The translations under genes were made by a program, and so were the position numbers. The notes beneath the pieces were generated by a model. It was given only the letters and a program-made list of their open reading frames with translations, made no database searches and was not told where the DNA came from. 64,000 nt of DNA from Tsuneonella rigui (lineage in GTDB: Bacteria; Pseudomonadota; Alphaproteobacteria; Sphingomonadales; Sphingomonadaceae), in the NCBI RefSeq assembly GCF_003958625.1, contig NZ_RSEL01000014.1, forward strand, positions 81,045 to 145,044, given 5' to 3'. This document shows positions 11,946-19,604 of the stretch, piece after piece; position 1 is the first letter of the stretch; each line of letters begins with the position of its first letter.

Positions 11946-11972
11946 GACGATCCGGCCATGCCGGTTGTGACA
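11946..11972 (-). promoter_or_regulatory. ECF41 autoregulated promoter
   Basis: On the minus strand TGTCACA (11972-11966) is followed after exactly 16 bases by CGTC (11949-11946). This is the ECF41 target promoter as I know it (TGTCACA-N16-CGTC). It lies 43 bases before the TTG start of the two-gene operon. Confidence 0.75.
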
Positions 11973-12034
11973 TGGGTCCGAAAATTCGTCAGCAAGTGCG
12001 GCCAACGGGCAGCAAGCAGACGTTCCGGTAAAAT

Positions 12035-12110
12035 TGGCAGGGGCGGAGGGACTCGAACCCACGGCCCTCGGTTTTGGAGACCGATGCTCTACCAGCTGAG
12101 CTACACCCCT
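12035..12110 (-). tRNA. tRNA-Trp (CCA anticodon)
   Basis: The 76-nt cloverleaf folds with a seven-bp acceptor stem (AGGGGTG/CGCCCCT), a D arm AGCTCAGCTGGTAGAGC, an anticodon loop CTCCAAA with anticodon CCA closed by TCGGT/ACCGA, and a T arm GTGGGTTCGAGTCCC. The 3' CCA end is encoded. In many bacteria it directly precedes secE-nusG; here about 2 kb with the ECF41 operon and the small gene separates them. Confidence 0.97.
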
Positions 12111-12184
12111 GCGCTGGAGGAGGCGCCCTGTAGGTGCAAAAGCGCTGCATCGCAAGCGGCCAAACCTGCTAGAATGCAGTACCG

Positions 12185-12895
12185 ATGCACGCGCCTGCCC
12201 TGCCCATCATTCCGAGCGACCTATTGCTGCTCGCGTACCGCAATGGGATCTTCCCGATGTCGGACGGGCGCGACGACCCGGAAGTATTCTGGGTCGAGCC
12301 CAAGCACCGGGCGATTCTCCCGCTCGACGGGTTCCGCCTGTCGCGCTCGCTGGCGAAAGTTGTGCGCAAGGAGCGCTTCGCGGTGACCTGCGACGCGGCT
12401 TTCGACCAGGTGATCGCCGAGTGCGCCGAGCCGCGGCCCGATCATCCCGAAAGCTGGATCAGCGCGCGCATTATGGCGAGCTACCGAGCGCTGCACGGCG
12501 AGGGCCATGCGCATTCGATCGAGTGCTGGCAGGGCGATGAGCTGGTGGGCGGCCTCTACGGCGTCGGCTTCGGCGGGGTGTTCTGCGGCGAATCGATGTT
12601 TAGTCGGGCCGACAATGCGAGCAAGGTGGCGCTGACCTGGCTCGTTGCGCTGCTGCGCCGCGCGGGGGCGCGGCTGCTCGACTGTCAGTTCATGACCGAA
12701 CACCTCGCCTCATTGGGCGCGGTGGAGATTTCGCAGGAGCGCTACGTGGCGTTGCTGGGCGAGGCCGTTGGCGTGGGCGACGGAGCCGGTGCGGCATCGC
12801 TGCCGGAGGCTTTCGGCGCGCTGGAAGCGGAAGCCTCGGGCGCGGGCTTGTCGCCCGCGAAGCTCATTCTGCAGTCCTTGACCCACACGTCATAG
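12185..12895 (+). CDS. aat: Leucyl/phenylalanyl-tRNA--protein transferase
   Basis: The 236-residue protein is full length for Aat. It shows the family blocks YRNGIFPMSDG, FWVEPKHRAILPLDGFRLSRSL, SWISARIMASYRALHGEGHAHSIECW, GGLYGVGFGGVFCGESMFSRADNASK and LLDCQFMTEHLASLGAVEISQERY. It transfers Leu or Phe from tRNA to N-terminal Lys/Arg of proteins, creating N-degrons for ClpS/ClpAP. A candidate -10 TAGAAT lies 18 bases before the ATG. Its last 154 bases overlap the convergent DUF2155 gene. Confidence 0.96.
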   Translation: MHAPALPIIPSDLLLLAYRNGIFPMSDGRDDPEVFWVEPKHRAILPLDGFRLSRSLAKVVRKERFAVTCDAAFDQVIAECAEPRPDHPESWISARIMASYRALHGEGHAHSIECWQGDELVGGLYGVGFGGVFCGESMFSRADNASKVALTWLVALLRRAGARLLDCQFMTEHLASLGAVEISQERYVALLGEAVGVGDGAGAASLPEAFGALEAEASGAGLSPAKLILQSLTHTS

Positions 12896-13320
12896 ATCGG
12901 GTGCTCGACCACGTTGAGGCTGGGCGACTCCTTGAACAGCCAGCCCGAGAAGATCTTTTTCCACCCATCGTTGTCGCGCGCGCCGCGCACGAACACCTGG
13001 GCGAAGGCGCCGGTCTGCTTGGGGAACTCCCACGGAGCGGTCCGTTCGCAGGCGGCGAGACGGACGATCACATCACCCCATCGCTGCGCGTCGCCCGGCT
13101 TCATCTCGAAATCGCGCGACAGGTTGTTGCGCTTGTTGAGTACCCCGATAACCGCGACGCGATCCTTCATCGGCGTCCCTTCGCCCGCCTCAACGGGGCG
13201 CACCAGCGCGGGCGAGCGCAAGTCTTCGGGAATATCGGTCTCAACCGCCTGCGGGGGCGGCGGGCCCTTCGAACACGCGGCGAGCGCGGCCAGACCCAAG
13301 AAGGTGAAACCCGCGCGCAC
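12742..13320 (-). CDS. DUF2155 lipoprotein
   Basis: The 192-residue protein begins at a GTG at 13320, three bases after the NDUFA12 stop, and has a lipobox (LAALAAC) at residues 9-15. The DUF2155 core spans about residues 45-150 and ends in YDVWVKDCRM. The remaining 40 or so residues are a low-complexity Ala/Pro/Ser tail. That tail is encoded opposite the C-terminal codons of aat, so the two genes overlap tail to tail by 154 bases. DUF2155 proteins occur next to NDUFA12 in alphaproteobacteria; their function is not known. Confidence 0.85.
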   Translation of the reverse strand: MRAGFTFLGLAALAACSKGPPPPQAVETDIPEDLRSPALVRPVEAGEGTPMKDRVAVIGVLNKRNNLSRDFEMKPGDAQRWGDVIVRLAACERTAPWEFPKQTGAFAQVFVRGARDNDGWKKIFSGWLFKESPSLNVVEHPIYDVWVKDCRMSFAGDKPAPEASASSAPKASGSDAAPAPSPTPTASPSNAT

Positions 13321-13322
13321 GG

Positions 13323-13736
13323 TCAGGCGTCCGGGCTCCAAGCCTCGTAATCGCCCGACGCCGCCGCGCGCCGTCCGCCGCGCTCGAGCGCGCCTTGGGG
13401 GCGATAGGCGGTAGCGGTGCCGGTGGCGTTCGGAGTGTGATCGGCCTCCCACACGCGGGGAGGCGGCAGGCGGCTCTCGGGTACGCCGTCGACCGATCCG
13501 TGCAGCCAGCCGTGCCATTCGGCGGGCACGTTGCTGGCATCGTTCGCACCGGCGTAGATCACCCAGCGCCGCTCGCTCCCTGCGAACGGCTGGCCCGCCT
13601 TCACGCGCTTCTTGGCGCGAAAGTAGCGGTTGCCGGCAAGGTCGGTGCCGACCTGCTCGCCGTTCAGCGCGCTCCACAGCGAAGTGCCGATGGTCGCGCC
13701 GTCCCACCAGGTGAAGATCTTGGAGAAAAAGCCCAT
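13323..13736 (-). CDS. NDUFA12-family complex I accessory protein
   Basis: The 137-residue protein matches the NDUFA12 (B17.2) family. It contains FFSKIFTWWDGATIGTSLWS, the RRWVIYAGANDASNVPAEWHGWLHG block and a WEADHTPNATGTATAYRPQGAL motif. NDUFA12 is a supernumerary subunit of respiratory complex I found in mitochondria and alphaproteobacteria. It is the first gene of a pair with DUF2155. It is 66 bases from the nuo-unrelated DUF192 gene, and the nuo operon itself is not in the window. Confidence 0.93.
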   Translation of the reverse strand: MGFFSKIFTWWDGATIGTSLWSALNGEQVGTDLAGNRYFRAKKRVKAGQPFAGSERRWVIYAGANDASNVPAEWHGWLHGSVDGVPESRLPPPRVWEADHTPNATGTATAYRPQGALERGGRRAAASGDYEAWSPDA

Positions 13737-13776
13737 GGCCGGCGCGGTTAGCCGATTCGATGCGGAGCGCCAAGCG

Positions 13777-14256
13777 CTACCAATCGACCTTCGCGCCCGG
13801 CCCGATCCCGAGCGCGGCGGCGCGCCCGCCGGGGATTTCCAGCACCGCGCTAGACATGCCGACCGCGCTCACGGGGGTGAGCGAATAGGGCACGGTGTTG
13901 GCGGCAATGTTGAGCACGCGGAGGTCGGTGCCGATGAAAATGATATCAAGCGGCAGCGGGGTGTTCTTCATCCAGAAGCTCGGCACGTCGACCGGTTCGC
14001 GGGGAAAGATCATGCCCTCGTCCGGCCCGAGCTGGGTGCGGAACATGAGGCCTTGCGCCTGCTCCTCGTCGGTCTTCGCGACCTCGACCCGGAACGTATG
14101 CTTGCCCTTCGCGGTGGTGATGGTGAGCGGCACCACCGGCAGGCCGGAGACCGGGTGCGTCGCCGAGGCGGCCGCGGCGGGGGTCGCCTCGGTGGCGGGC
14201 TGCGGGGAACAGGCCGCAAGCGCGGCGACGGCGGCGATGGCGAAGGAACGGATCAT
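13777..14256 (-). CDS. DUF192 lipoprotein
   Basis: The 159-residue protein has a lipobox (AALAAC) within its first 16 residues and a single DUF192 domain. The domain shows the characteristic EEQAQGLMFRTQLGPDEGMIF and FWMKNTPLPLDIIFI blocks, and ends with GRAAALGIGPGAKV. The family is widespread, mostly exported, and without an assigned function. The ATG overlaps the recX stop in an ATGA, and GAGGAG upstream acts as the ribosome binding site, so the two are co-transcribed. Confidence 0.9.
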   Translation of the reverse strand: MIRSFAIAAVAALAACSPQPATEATPAAAASATHPVSGLPVVPLTITTAKGKHTFRVEVAKTDEEQAQGLMFRTQLGPDEGMIFPREPVDVPSFWMKNTPLPLDIIFIGTDLRVLNIAANTVPYSLTPVSAVGMSSAVLEIPGGRAAALGIGPGAKVDW

Positions 14257-14807
14257 CGGGACTCCTCGGGCTCGGCGGCCCATTCTTCGGCCGCGTCGAT
14301 CGTGGCGGCGTCGATTACCGCGCGGGCGACATCGAATCCATGGCCCGCGCGCAGCATCGCAGCGAATTGCTTCTGGCGGACGTCGCGGTCGGCGGGCGGG
14401 CCCCACGGCCCTAGGCGGCGGCGGGAAGCGAGCGCGACCGCGGCGCGCCGTTCCTCTGCCTCTCCGGCGCGGACTTCCTCGCGCACCTCTTCGGCGATGC
14501 CGGCGGCGGTGAGCGCCTGGTTGACCCGGCGCTGGCCGTACCCGCGCCGTAGCAGACTGCCGCTCTTGGCGCGGGCGTAGGCTTCATCGTCGAGATAGCC
14601 GAGTTCGACGAATCGCTCCACGATACCGCGCGGGTCGGCTGGGCGATCCGCCTCCCAGCCGCGCTCTCGGACTTTGCGAATCAGGTATTGCTCCAACTTG
14701 CCTCCGCTGGTCGCGAACCGCGCGACATAGGCGAGCGCCAGTTCCTCCAGCCGCGCGGGGTCGAGCGGGCGCGGTTTGCGCGGTGGACGGGATCGATCGG
14801 CGGCCAT
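14253..14807 (-). CDS. recX: Regulatory protein RecX
   Basis: The 184-residue protein matches RecX, which binds RecA filaments and limits their extension. Helical-repeat motifs visible are LALAYVARFATSGGKLEQYLIRKV, FVELGYLDDEAYARAKSGSLLRRGYG and VNQALTAAGIAE. The ATG at 14807 was chosen because translation further upstream has no family similarity. recA is not adjacent. I see no GTTC-N7-GTTC LexA box upstream. It is coupled by ATGA to the DUF192 gene. Confidence 0.85.
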   Translation of the reverse strand: MAADRSRPPRKPRPLDPARLEELALAYVARFATSGGKLEQYLIRKVRERGWEADRPADPRGIVERFVELGYLDDEAYARAKSGSLLRRGYGQRRVNQALTAAGIAEEVREEVRAGEAEERRAAVALASRRRLGPWGPPADRDVRQKQFAAMLRAGHGFDVARAVIDAATIDAAEEWAAEPEESR

Positions 14808-14939
14808 CTTCCGCCATAATCGTGCCACACTGTGTAACGATTGGGAAACCTTGGACCAACGTGCTATTGGACGCGCACGACCGAACTGCACGCAACAAGC
14901 GCCGCAAGAGGCGCGCAGACAACGGGTTTCGCTCCACAC

Positions 14940-16679
14940 ATGACCGATACGCAACCGAAGCCAACGCCGAACGATTGCCCCCTGCCTCGCCGCAGGGCCG
15001 ATTTCGGCACTTTTGCCGAGGCGATCGACTACGCGGCCCGCAGCGAGAAGGGCCTCAACTTCCACGACATGCGCGGCGACCTGGAACGCGCGTACACCTT
15101 CCGCGAGATGCGCGAGGACGGCATCGCGATGGCCTATCGCCTGATCGCCGCCGGCATCGGCAAGGACGACCGCGTCGCGCTGATCGCCGAGACCGGCGCC
15201 GAATTCGCCGCCCTGTTCTGCGGTTGCATCTATGCCGGCGCCTGGCCGGTCCCGCTGCCGCTGCCGACCACCTTCGGCGGCAAGGAAGGCTACATCGACC
15301 AGCTGGTGGTCCAGCTGCAGAGCGCAGACCCCAAGATCCTGTTCTACCCGGCGGAGATCGCCGAGATGGCACAGGCCGCCGCCGACCGGCAGGGCTGCGA
15401 AGGCATGAGCTGGGAGGATTTCGCGCACGGTCCAGCACCCGAGTGCGACCTGCCGAAAGCCCAGCCCGACGACATCTGCTACCTGCAGTATTCGAGCGGA
15501 TCGACCCGTTTTCCGACCGGCGTGGCGGTCACTCACCGCGCGCTGCTGCACAACCTCTACGGCCACGCGACCGGGGTGGACCTTGGCGGCGACGACCGGG
15601 TGGTTAGCTGGCTGCCGTGGTATCACGACATGGGCCTCGTCGGCTGCTTCCTGTCGCCGATCGCCAACCAGGTAAGCTGCGACTATCTCAAGACCGAGCA
15701 CTTCGCGCGCCGCCCGCTGGCGTGGCTCGACCTGATCAGCCGCAATCCGGGCCATACGCTCAGTTATTCGCCCACCTTTGGTTACGACATTTGCGCGCGC
15801 CGGATATCGTCGCAGAGCCATGTTTCAGAACGCTTCGACCTGTCGCGCTGGCGCACCGCGGGCAACGGCGCGGACATGATCCGGCCCGACGTGATGCAGA
15901 ACTTCGTCAACGCATTTGCCGAAGCGGGCTTCAAGGCGAGCGCATTCACCCCGAGCTACGGTCTCGCAGAAGCCACCCTGGCGGTCACCGTGATGCCGCC
16001 GGGCGAAGGCATCCGGGTCGAGCTGGTCGAGGAAGAGCGCCTGTCGGGCACCCCCCGCGACCTCAGCAGACCGGCGCGCTACCGGGCGATCGTCAATTGC
16101 GGCAAGCCGCTTCCCGGCATGGAGGTGGAGATTCGCGGCGAGCAGGGCCAGCTCAAGGGCGACCACCAGATCGGCAAGGTCTGGTGCCGCGGTGAGAGCG
16201 TGATGCACTCGTACTTCCGCAACGAGGAAGCGACCAACGACTGCCTCGTCGATGGCTGGCTCGACACCGGCGACATGGGCTACCTCGGCGACGGCTACCT
16301 GTTCATCGTCGGCCGGGCGAAGGACATGATCATCATCAACGGCAAGAACCACTGGCCGCAAGACATCGAGTGGGCGGTCGAGCAATTGCCCGGCTTCAAC
16401 CACGGCGACATCGCGGCGTTCTCGGTCGAGGCGGAGAACGGCGAGGAAGTGCCCGCGGTGCTGGTCCACTGCCGCGTCTCGGACCCCGAGGAACGGGTGC
16501 GCCTCCACGACCAGATCCGCGACAAGGTTCGTTCGATCACCGGCATGAACTGCGTGGTCGAATTGGTCCCGCCGCGCACTTTGCCGCGCACCAGCTCGGG
16601 CAAGCTCAGCCGCGCCAAGGCGAAGCGGCTGTACCTGTCGGGCGAAATCGAGCCGATCAAGCTGCTCGAAGCGGCCTGA
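14940..16679 (+). CDS. Fatty acyl-AMP ligase (FAAL)
   Basis: The 579-residue protein is an adenylate-forming enzyme. The P-loop YLQYSSGSTRFPTGV, the A5-like SYGLAEATLAVT block and GWLDTGDMGYLGDGYLFIVGRAKDMIIINGKNHWPQDIE are present. The short C-terminal domain and the DIE context fit FAAL-type enzymes, which make acyl-adenylates for transfer to an acyl carrier protein or lipid-synthesis enzyme and do not usually make acyl-CoA. No acyl carrier protein or polyketide synthase lies next to it. The ATG at 14940 gives MTDTQPKPTPND; the frame is open upstream but without similarity. Confidence 0.85.
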   Translation: MTDTQPKPTPNDCPLPRRRADFGTFAEAIDYAARSEKGLNFHDMRGDLERAYTFREMREDGIAMAYRLIAAGIGKDDRVALIAETGAEFAALFCGCIYAGAWPVPLPLPTTFGGKEGYIDQLVVQLQSADPKILFYPAEIAEMAQAAADRQGCEGMSWEDFAHGPAPECDLPKAQPDDICYLQYSSGSTRFPTGVAVTHRALLHNLYGHATGVDLGGDDRVVSWLPWYHDMGLVGCFLSPIANQVSCDYLKTEHFARRPLAWLDLISRNPGHTLSYSPTFGYDICARRISSQSHVSERFDLSRWRTAGNGADMIRPDVMQNFVNAFAEAGFKASAFTPSYGLAEATLAVTVMPPGEGIRVELVEEERLSGTPRDLSRPARYRAIVNCGKPLPGMEVEIRGEQGQLKGDHQIGKVWCRGESVMHSYFRNEEATNDCLVDGWLDTGDMGYLGDGYLFIVGRAKDMIIINGKNHWPQDIEWAVEQLPGFNHGDIAAFSVEAENGEEVPAVLVHCRVSDPEERVRLHDQIRDKVRSITGMNCVVELVPPRTLPRTSSGKLSRAKAKRLYLSGEIEPIKLLEAA

Positions 16680-16728
16680 TTCTCAACGCACAAAAGGTTC
16701 AACCTCGCGTCTGGCGTGCTAGACGGGC

Positions 16729-16756
16729 TTGAAACACGCGCGGACTGTCTTATCAT
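16729..16756 (+). promoter_or_regulatory. Sigma-70-type promoter of the telA operon
   Basis: TTGAAA (16729-16734) and TATCAT (16751-16756) are separated by 16 bases. They lie 30 bases before the telA start, which has GAGAGGA as its ribosome binding site. Confidence 0.5.
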
Positions 16757-16785
16757 TCTAACACAGCGCGTTCCTGAGAGGACCC

Positions 16786-17985
16786 ATGGCAGAGACACAG
16801 ACCGCAACCGCGACCGACCTCAACCTGACCCCGCCCGATCCGGTGCCGGTGGTTTCGGCCGAAAAGGCCTCGGGCCTCGTCCCGGTGGGTGAGGACAAGA
16901 AGTCCAAGCTCGAGGAAAAGGCCGATGCTTTCGTCGCCGACCTGGTGGCGCAGGACGCCAACTCGCCCGAGTTCGGCCGCAAGGTCGATCAGATCACCAA
17001 CATGGGCCGCAAGGAAATCATGGCGGCGGCCGGGCACTCGAACCGCTTCCTCGACCGGCCGGTGCGGGCGATGAGCAAGGATGAAGGCGTCGGTGCCAAT
17101 CTTGCCGAGCTGCGGCGGGTGGTCGAGGACCTCGATCCCGGCAAGCGCGGCGCGCTCAGCACGCCGAAGAAAATCCTCGGCATCATCCCGTTCGGCAACA
17201 AGCTGACCAATTATTTCCGCAGTTACCAGTCCGCCCAGACGCACATCCAGTCGATCCTCGGCAACCTCGCCAGCGGCAAGGACGAGCTGTTGATGGACAA
17301 CGCCGCGATCGACGTCGAGCGGCAGAAGCTGTGGGAGGCGATGGGTAATCTCGAGCAGATGATTCACATCTCCAAGACGCTCGATGAGAAGCTGGAGGAC
17401 AAGGCCGCCGAGCTCGACGCGACCGACCCGGCCAAGGCCAAGGCGATCCGCGAGACCGCGCTGTTCTACGTTCGCCAGCGGACGCAGGACCTGCTGACCC
17501 AGATGGCGGTCAGCGTGCAGGGCTACCTCAGCCTCGACCTCGTCAAGAAGAACAACGTCGAGCTGGTGAAGGGCGTCGACCGCGCCAGCACCACCACCGT
17601 CGGCGCGCTGCGCACCGCGGTCACCGTGGCCGAGGCGATGACCAACCAGCGGCTGGTGCTGAACCAGATCACCGCGCTCAACACCACGACCGCGAACATC
17701 ATCGACAGCACGTCGAAGCTGCTGCGCGAGCAGACCGGCAAGATTCACGAGCAGGCCGCCGCCAGCACGATCCCGCTCGAGACGCTGCAGCGCGCGTTCC
17801 AGAACATCTACGATACGATGGACGAGGTCGATGCGTTCAAGCTGCGCGCGCTCGATTCGATGAAGCAGACCGTCAACACGCTGTCGTCCGAAGTCGAGAA
17901 GTCGAAGGGCTATATCGCGCGCGCCGAGGGCCAGGCGAAGGCTTCGGCGACCGTCGCCGAGTCCAAGCTGCTGACGGTGGAGTAA
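16786..17985 (+). CDS. TelA-family toxic anion resistance protein
   Basis: The 399-residue protein is largely alpha-helical and matches the TelA/KlaA family (PF05816), with the conserved LIPFGNKLTNYFRSYQSAQTHIQSI and WEAMGNLEQMI segments. It is soluble, has no signal peptide and is probably coiled coil in its centre. TelA proteins were named for tellurite resistance; their general role seems to be in envelope or membrane stress, and the mechanism is unclear. It leads a three-gene operon with an XpaC-like protein five bases downstream, a pairing common in bacteria. Confidence 0.88.
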   Translation: MAETQTATATDLNLTPPDPVPVVSAEKASGLVPVGEDKKSKLEEKADAFVADLVAQDANSPEFGRKVDQITNMGRKEIMAAAGHSNRFLDRPVRAMSKDEGVGANLAELRRVVEDLDPGKRGALSTPKKILGIIPFGNKLTNYFRSYQSAQTHIQSILGNLASGKDELLMDNAAIDVERQKLWEAMGNLEQMIHISKTLDEKLEDKAAELDATDPAKAKAIRETALFYVRQRTQDLLTQMAVSVQGYLSLDLVKKNNVELVKGVDRASTTTVGALRTAVTVAEAMTNQRLVLNQITALNTTTANIIDSTSKLLREQTGKIHEQAAASTIPLETLQRAFQNIYDTMDEVDAFKLRALDSMKQTVNTLSSEVEKSKGYIARAEGQAKASATVAESKLLTVE

Positions 17986-17990
17986 CCGAG

Positions 17991-18776
17991 GTGAGCAACC
18001 TCACCCGCGACACCGAACGCGCGCTCGCCGAGGCGCGCCGGGTGCGCGACGACAATCGCGCGGGCGGGCGTCACCGGCGCGCGCTCCAGCCGTCGATCGG
18101 CCAGGAATCGCGCCGGCTGCGGCGGCGGCATCGCAGCCACAAGCTGCGCAACATCGTGCTCGCGCTGTTCGCGCTATGGGTCGCGAGCGGGGTGATCGGG
18201 ACAATCATCGACGGCATCGGCTTCATGGGCGTGATGGCGCTGATCGTCGCCAGCGTGGTCGCGGTCGCGGTGCTCGGCAAGTACCCGCGGATGAAGACCC
18301 CGAAGCGCGTCGACCTGACCCGCGCGACCGACGCCAAGGAACTGGTTGGCCGCACCGAGCTATGGCTCGAAGCGCAGCGCCCCGCCCTGCCCGCGCCCGC
18401 CGCCGACATGGTCGGCAAGATCGGCGTCCAGCTCGATGCGCTCGGCCTGCAGCTCGACGGGATCGACCCCAATCACCCGGCCGCGCACGAAGTCCGCACC
18501 CTGGTCGGCGAGACCCTGCCCGAGATGGTCGACAGCTATCGCCGCATCCCGCAGCACTTGCGCGCCGAGGAGCGCGCCGGCGCCACGCCCGACGCGCAGC
18601 TCGCCAGCGGCCTCGGCAAGATCAGCGACGAGATCGACCGAGTGACGCGGCAACTCGCCGAAGGCAGCCTCGACGATCTGGCGGTCAAGACCCGCTACCT
18701 CGACTATAAATACGGCGACGAGGACATGGCCCTGCCCGCGCCCTCTATCGCCGCCCCCACCAAGGACCCCGCCTGA
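17991..18776 (+). CDS. XpaC-like membrane protein (5-bromo-4-chloroindolyl phosphate hydrolysis family)
   Basis: The 261-residue protein starts at GTG 17991, six bases after the telA stop. It has a very basic N-terminus, two adjacent hydrophobic helices at about residues 50-90 and a soluble helical C-terminal part. This architecture and its position after telA match the XpaC family. Its biochemical role is not established. The gene ends in TGATG with the next start. Confidence 0.68.
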   Translation: MSNLTRDTERALAEARRVRDDNRAGGRHRRALQPSIGQESRRLRRRHRSHKLRNIVLALFALWVASGVIGTIIDGIGFMGVMALIVASVVAVAVLGKYPRMKTPKRVDLTRATDAKELVGRTELWLEAQRPALPAPAADMVGKIGVQLDALGLQLDGIDPNHPAAHEVRTLVGETLPEMVDSYRRIPQHLRAEERAGATPDAQLASGLGKISDEIDRVTRQLAEGSLDDLAVKTRYLDYKYGDEDMALPAPSIAAPTKDPA

Positions 18777-19081
18777 TGCGCGTCGCCATTCCGCACACTC
18801 TCGACAACGACACCGTGCGCGAGCGCCTACGGGGCAAAAGCCACGAGATCGCCGACCACATCCCCGGCGGCGCCGCGGTGCGGACATCCTGGCCGACCGA
18901 AGAGCGGATGACGATGGACATCAACGCGATGGGCCAGAACCTCCACGCGCATGTCGACCTGGAGCCCGGACAGTTGATATTCGAAGTGCCGCTGCCGGCG
19001 GCGCTGTCGTTCATCGAACCGATGATCGCCGGCGCGATCGAGAGCGGCGGCAAGAAGCTGCTAGCGCCGCCGAAGGACTAA
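18776..19081 (+). CDS. Polyhydroxyalkanoic-acid-system-like small protein
   Basis: The 101-residue protein has the length and pattern of the PHA_gran_rgn family (PF09650): an N-terminal amphipathic segment (TLDNDTVRERLRGKS), a middle with the Q-N-x-HAHVDLEPGQL strands, and a terminal LPAALSFIEPMIAGAIESGGKKLL helix. Such proteins were linked to PHA granule loci, but no PHA synthase is nearby and the role is uncertain. It is co-transcribed with telA/xpaC (one-base overlap) and overlaps the convergent DUF2721 gene by four bases. Confidence 0.6.
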   Translation: MRVAIPHTLDNDTVRERLRGKSHEIADHIPGGAAVRTSWPTEERMTMDINAMGQNLHAHVDLEPGQLIFEVPLPAALSFIEPMIAGAIESGGKKLLAPPKD

Positions 19082-19518
19082 AGCCGCCGTTCGTGCTCCA
19101 GTAGCTCGGCGGGTATGCGCAGCGCCGCGGAGGCGATCCGGGTTTCGCGCAGGAACAGCACCAGCGCCCACATCATCAGGCCGACCGCGACGATGAAAGT
19201 GCCGGCGACCACCTGCTGCAGGTTGGCGCCCGCCAGCTCCTCGATGAACAGCAGCGCGACCGTCAGACCGATCGAGATACCGCTGATCACCAGCAGCAAG
19301 ATCGCCCTGATAATCAGCCGGATGCGCTGGTCCACCAGCCGCATCTCGCGCACCACCATGTCGTGCTCGGTGCCCACGGTATCACCGTGCTCGCGCTGTA
19401 GCGCGCGGCTGCGATCGACGATCCGGCCGAGGCGGGTCGACAACAAGTTCATGATGTTGCCCATCGCCACCAGCACGAAGACCGGCGCGAGCGCGAGTTG
19501 GATGGTCTGCGCGATCAT
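19078..19518 (-). CDS. DUF2721 membrane protein
   Basis: The 146-residue protein has three predicted membrane helices: residues ~8-28, ~68-92 and ~101-125. It has the DUF2721 pattern, including VFVLVAMGNIMNLLSTRLGRIVDRSRAL. Its function is unknown. It is divergent from ku, with 86 bases between the starts, and its stop codon lies within the stop of the convergent small gene. Confidence 0.82.
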   Translation of the reverse strand: MIAQTIQLALAPVFVLVAMGNIMNLLSTRLGRIVDRSRALQREHGDTVGTEHDMVVREMRLVDQRIRLIIRAILLLVISGISIGLTVALLFIEELAGANLQQVVAGTFIVAVGLMMWALVLFLRETRIASAALRIPAELLEHERRL

Positions 19519-19548
19519 GGCGACCCGATAACGCCCCAGACCGGGATT

Positions 19549-19574
19549 GGAACCGAATCCCCCGATGAATCGTC
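19549..19574 (+). promoter_or_regulatory. EcfG-like promoter of the ku-mgtC-ligD operon
   Basis: GGAAC (19549-19553) and CGTC (19571-19574) are separated by exactly 17 bases, one mismatch from the EcfG consensus GGAAC-N16/17-CGTT. The -10 element is also the left arm of the palindrome CGTCAAGTTGACG (19571-19583). The ku ATG follows 30 bases later. In Sinorhizobium some ku/ligD genes belong to the RpoE2 general stress regulon, which makes this plausible. Confidence 0.5.
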
Positions 19575-19604
19575 AAGTTGACGCACAGAAGGGGAATTCG
19601 TCAG

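Noticed and set aside
12014..12028. GGAAC...CGTT on the minus strand downstream of tRNA-Trp as a third EcfG promoter
   Set aside because: The spacer is only about 14 bases, outside the 16-17 range, and a better ECF41 promoter for the same operon lies downstream.
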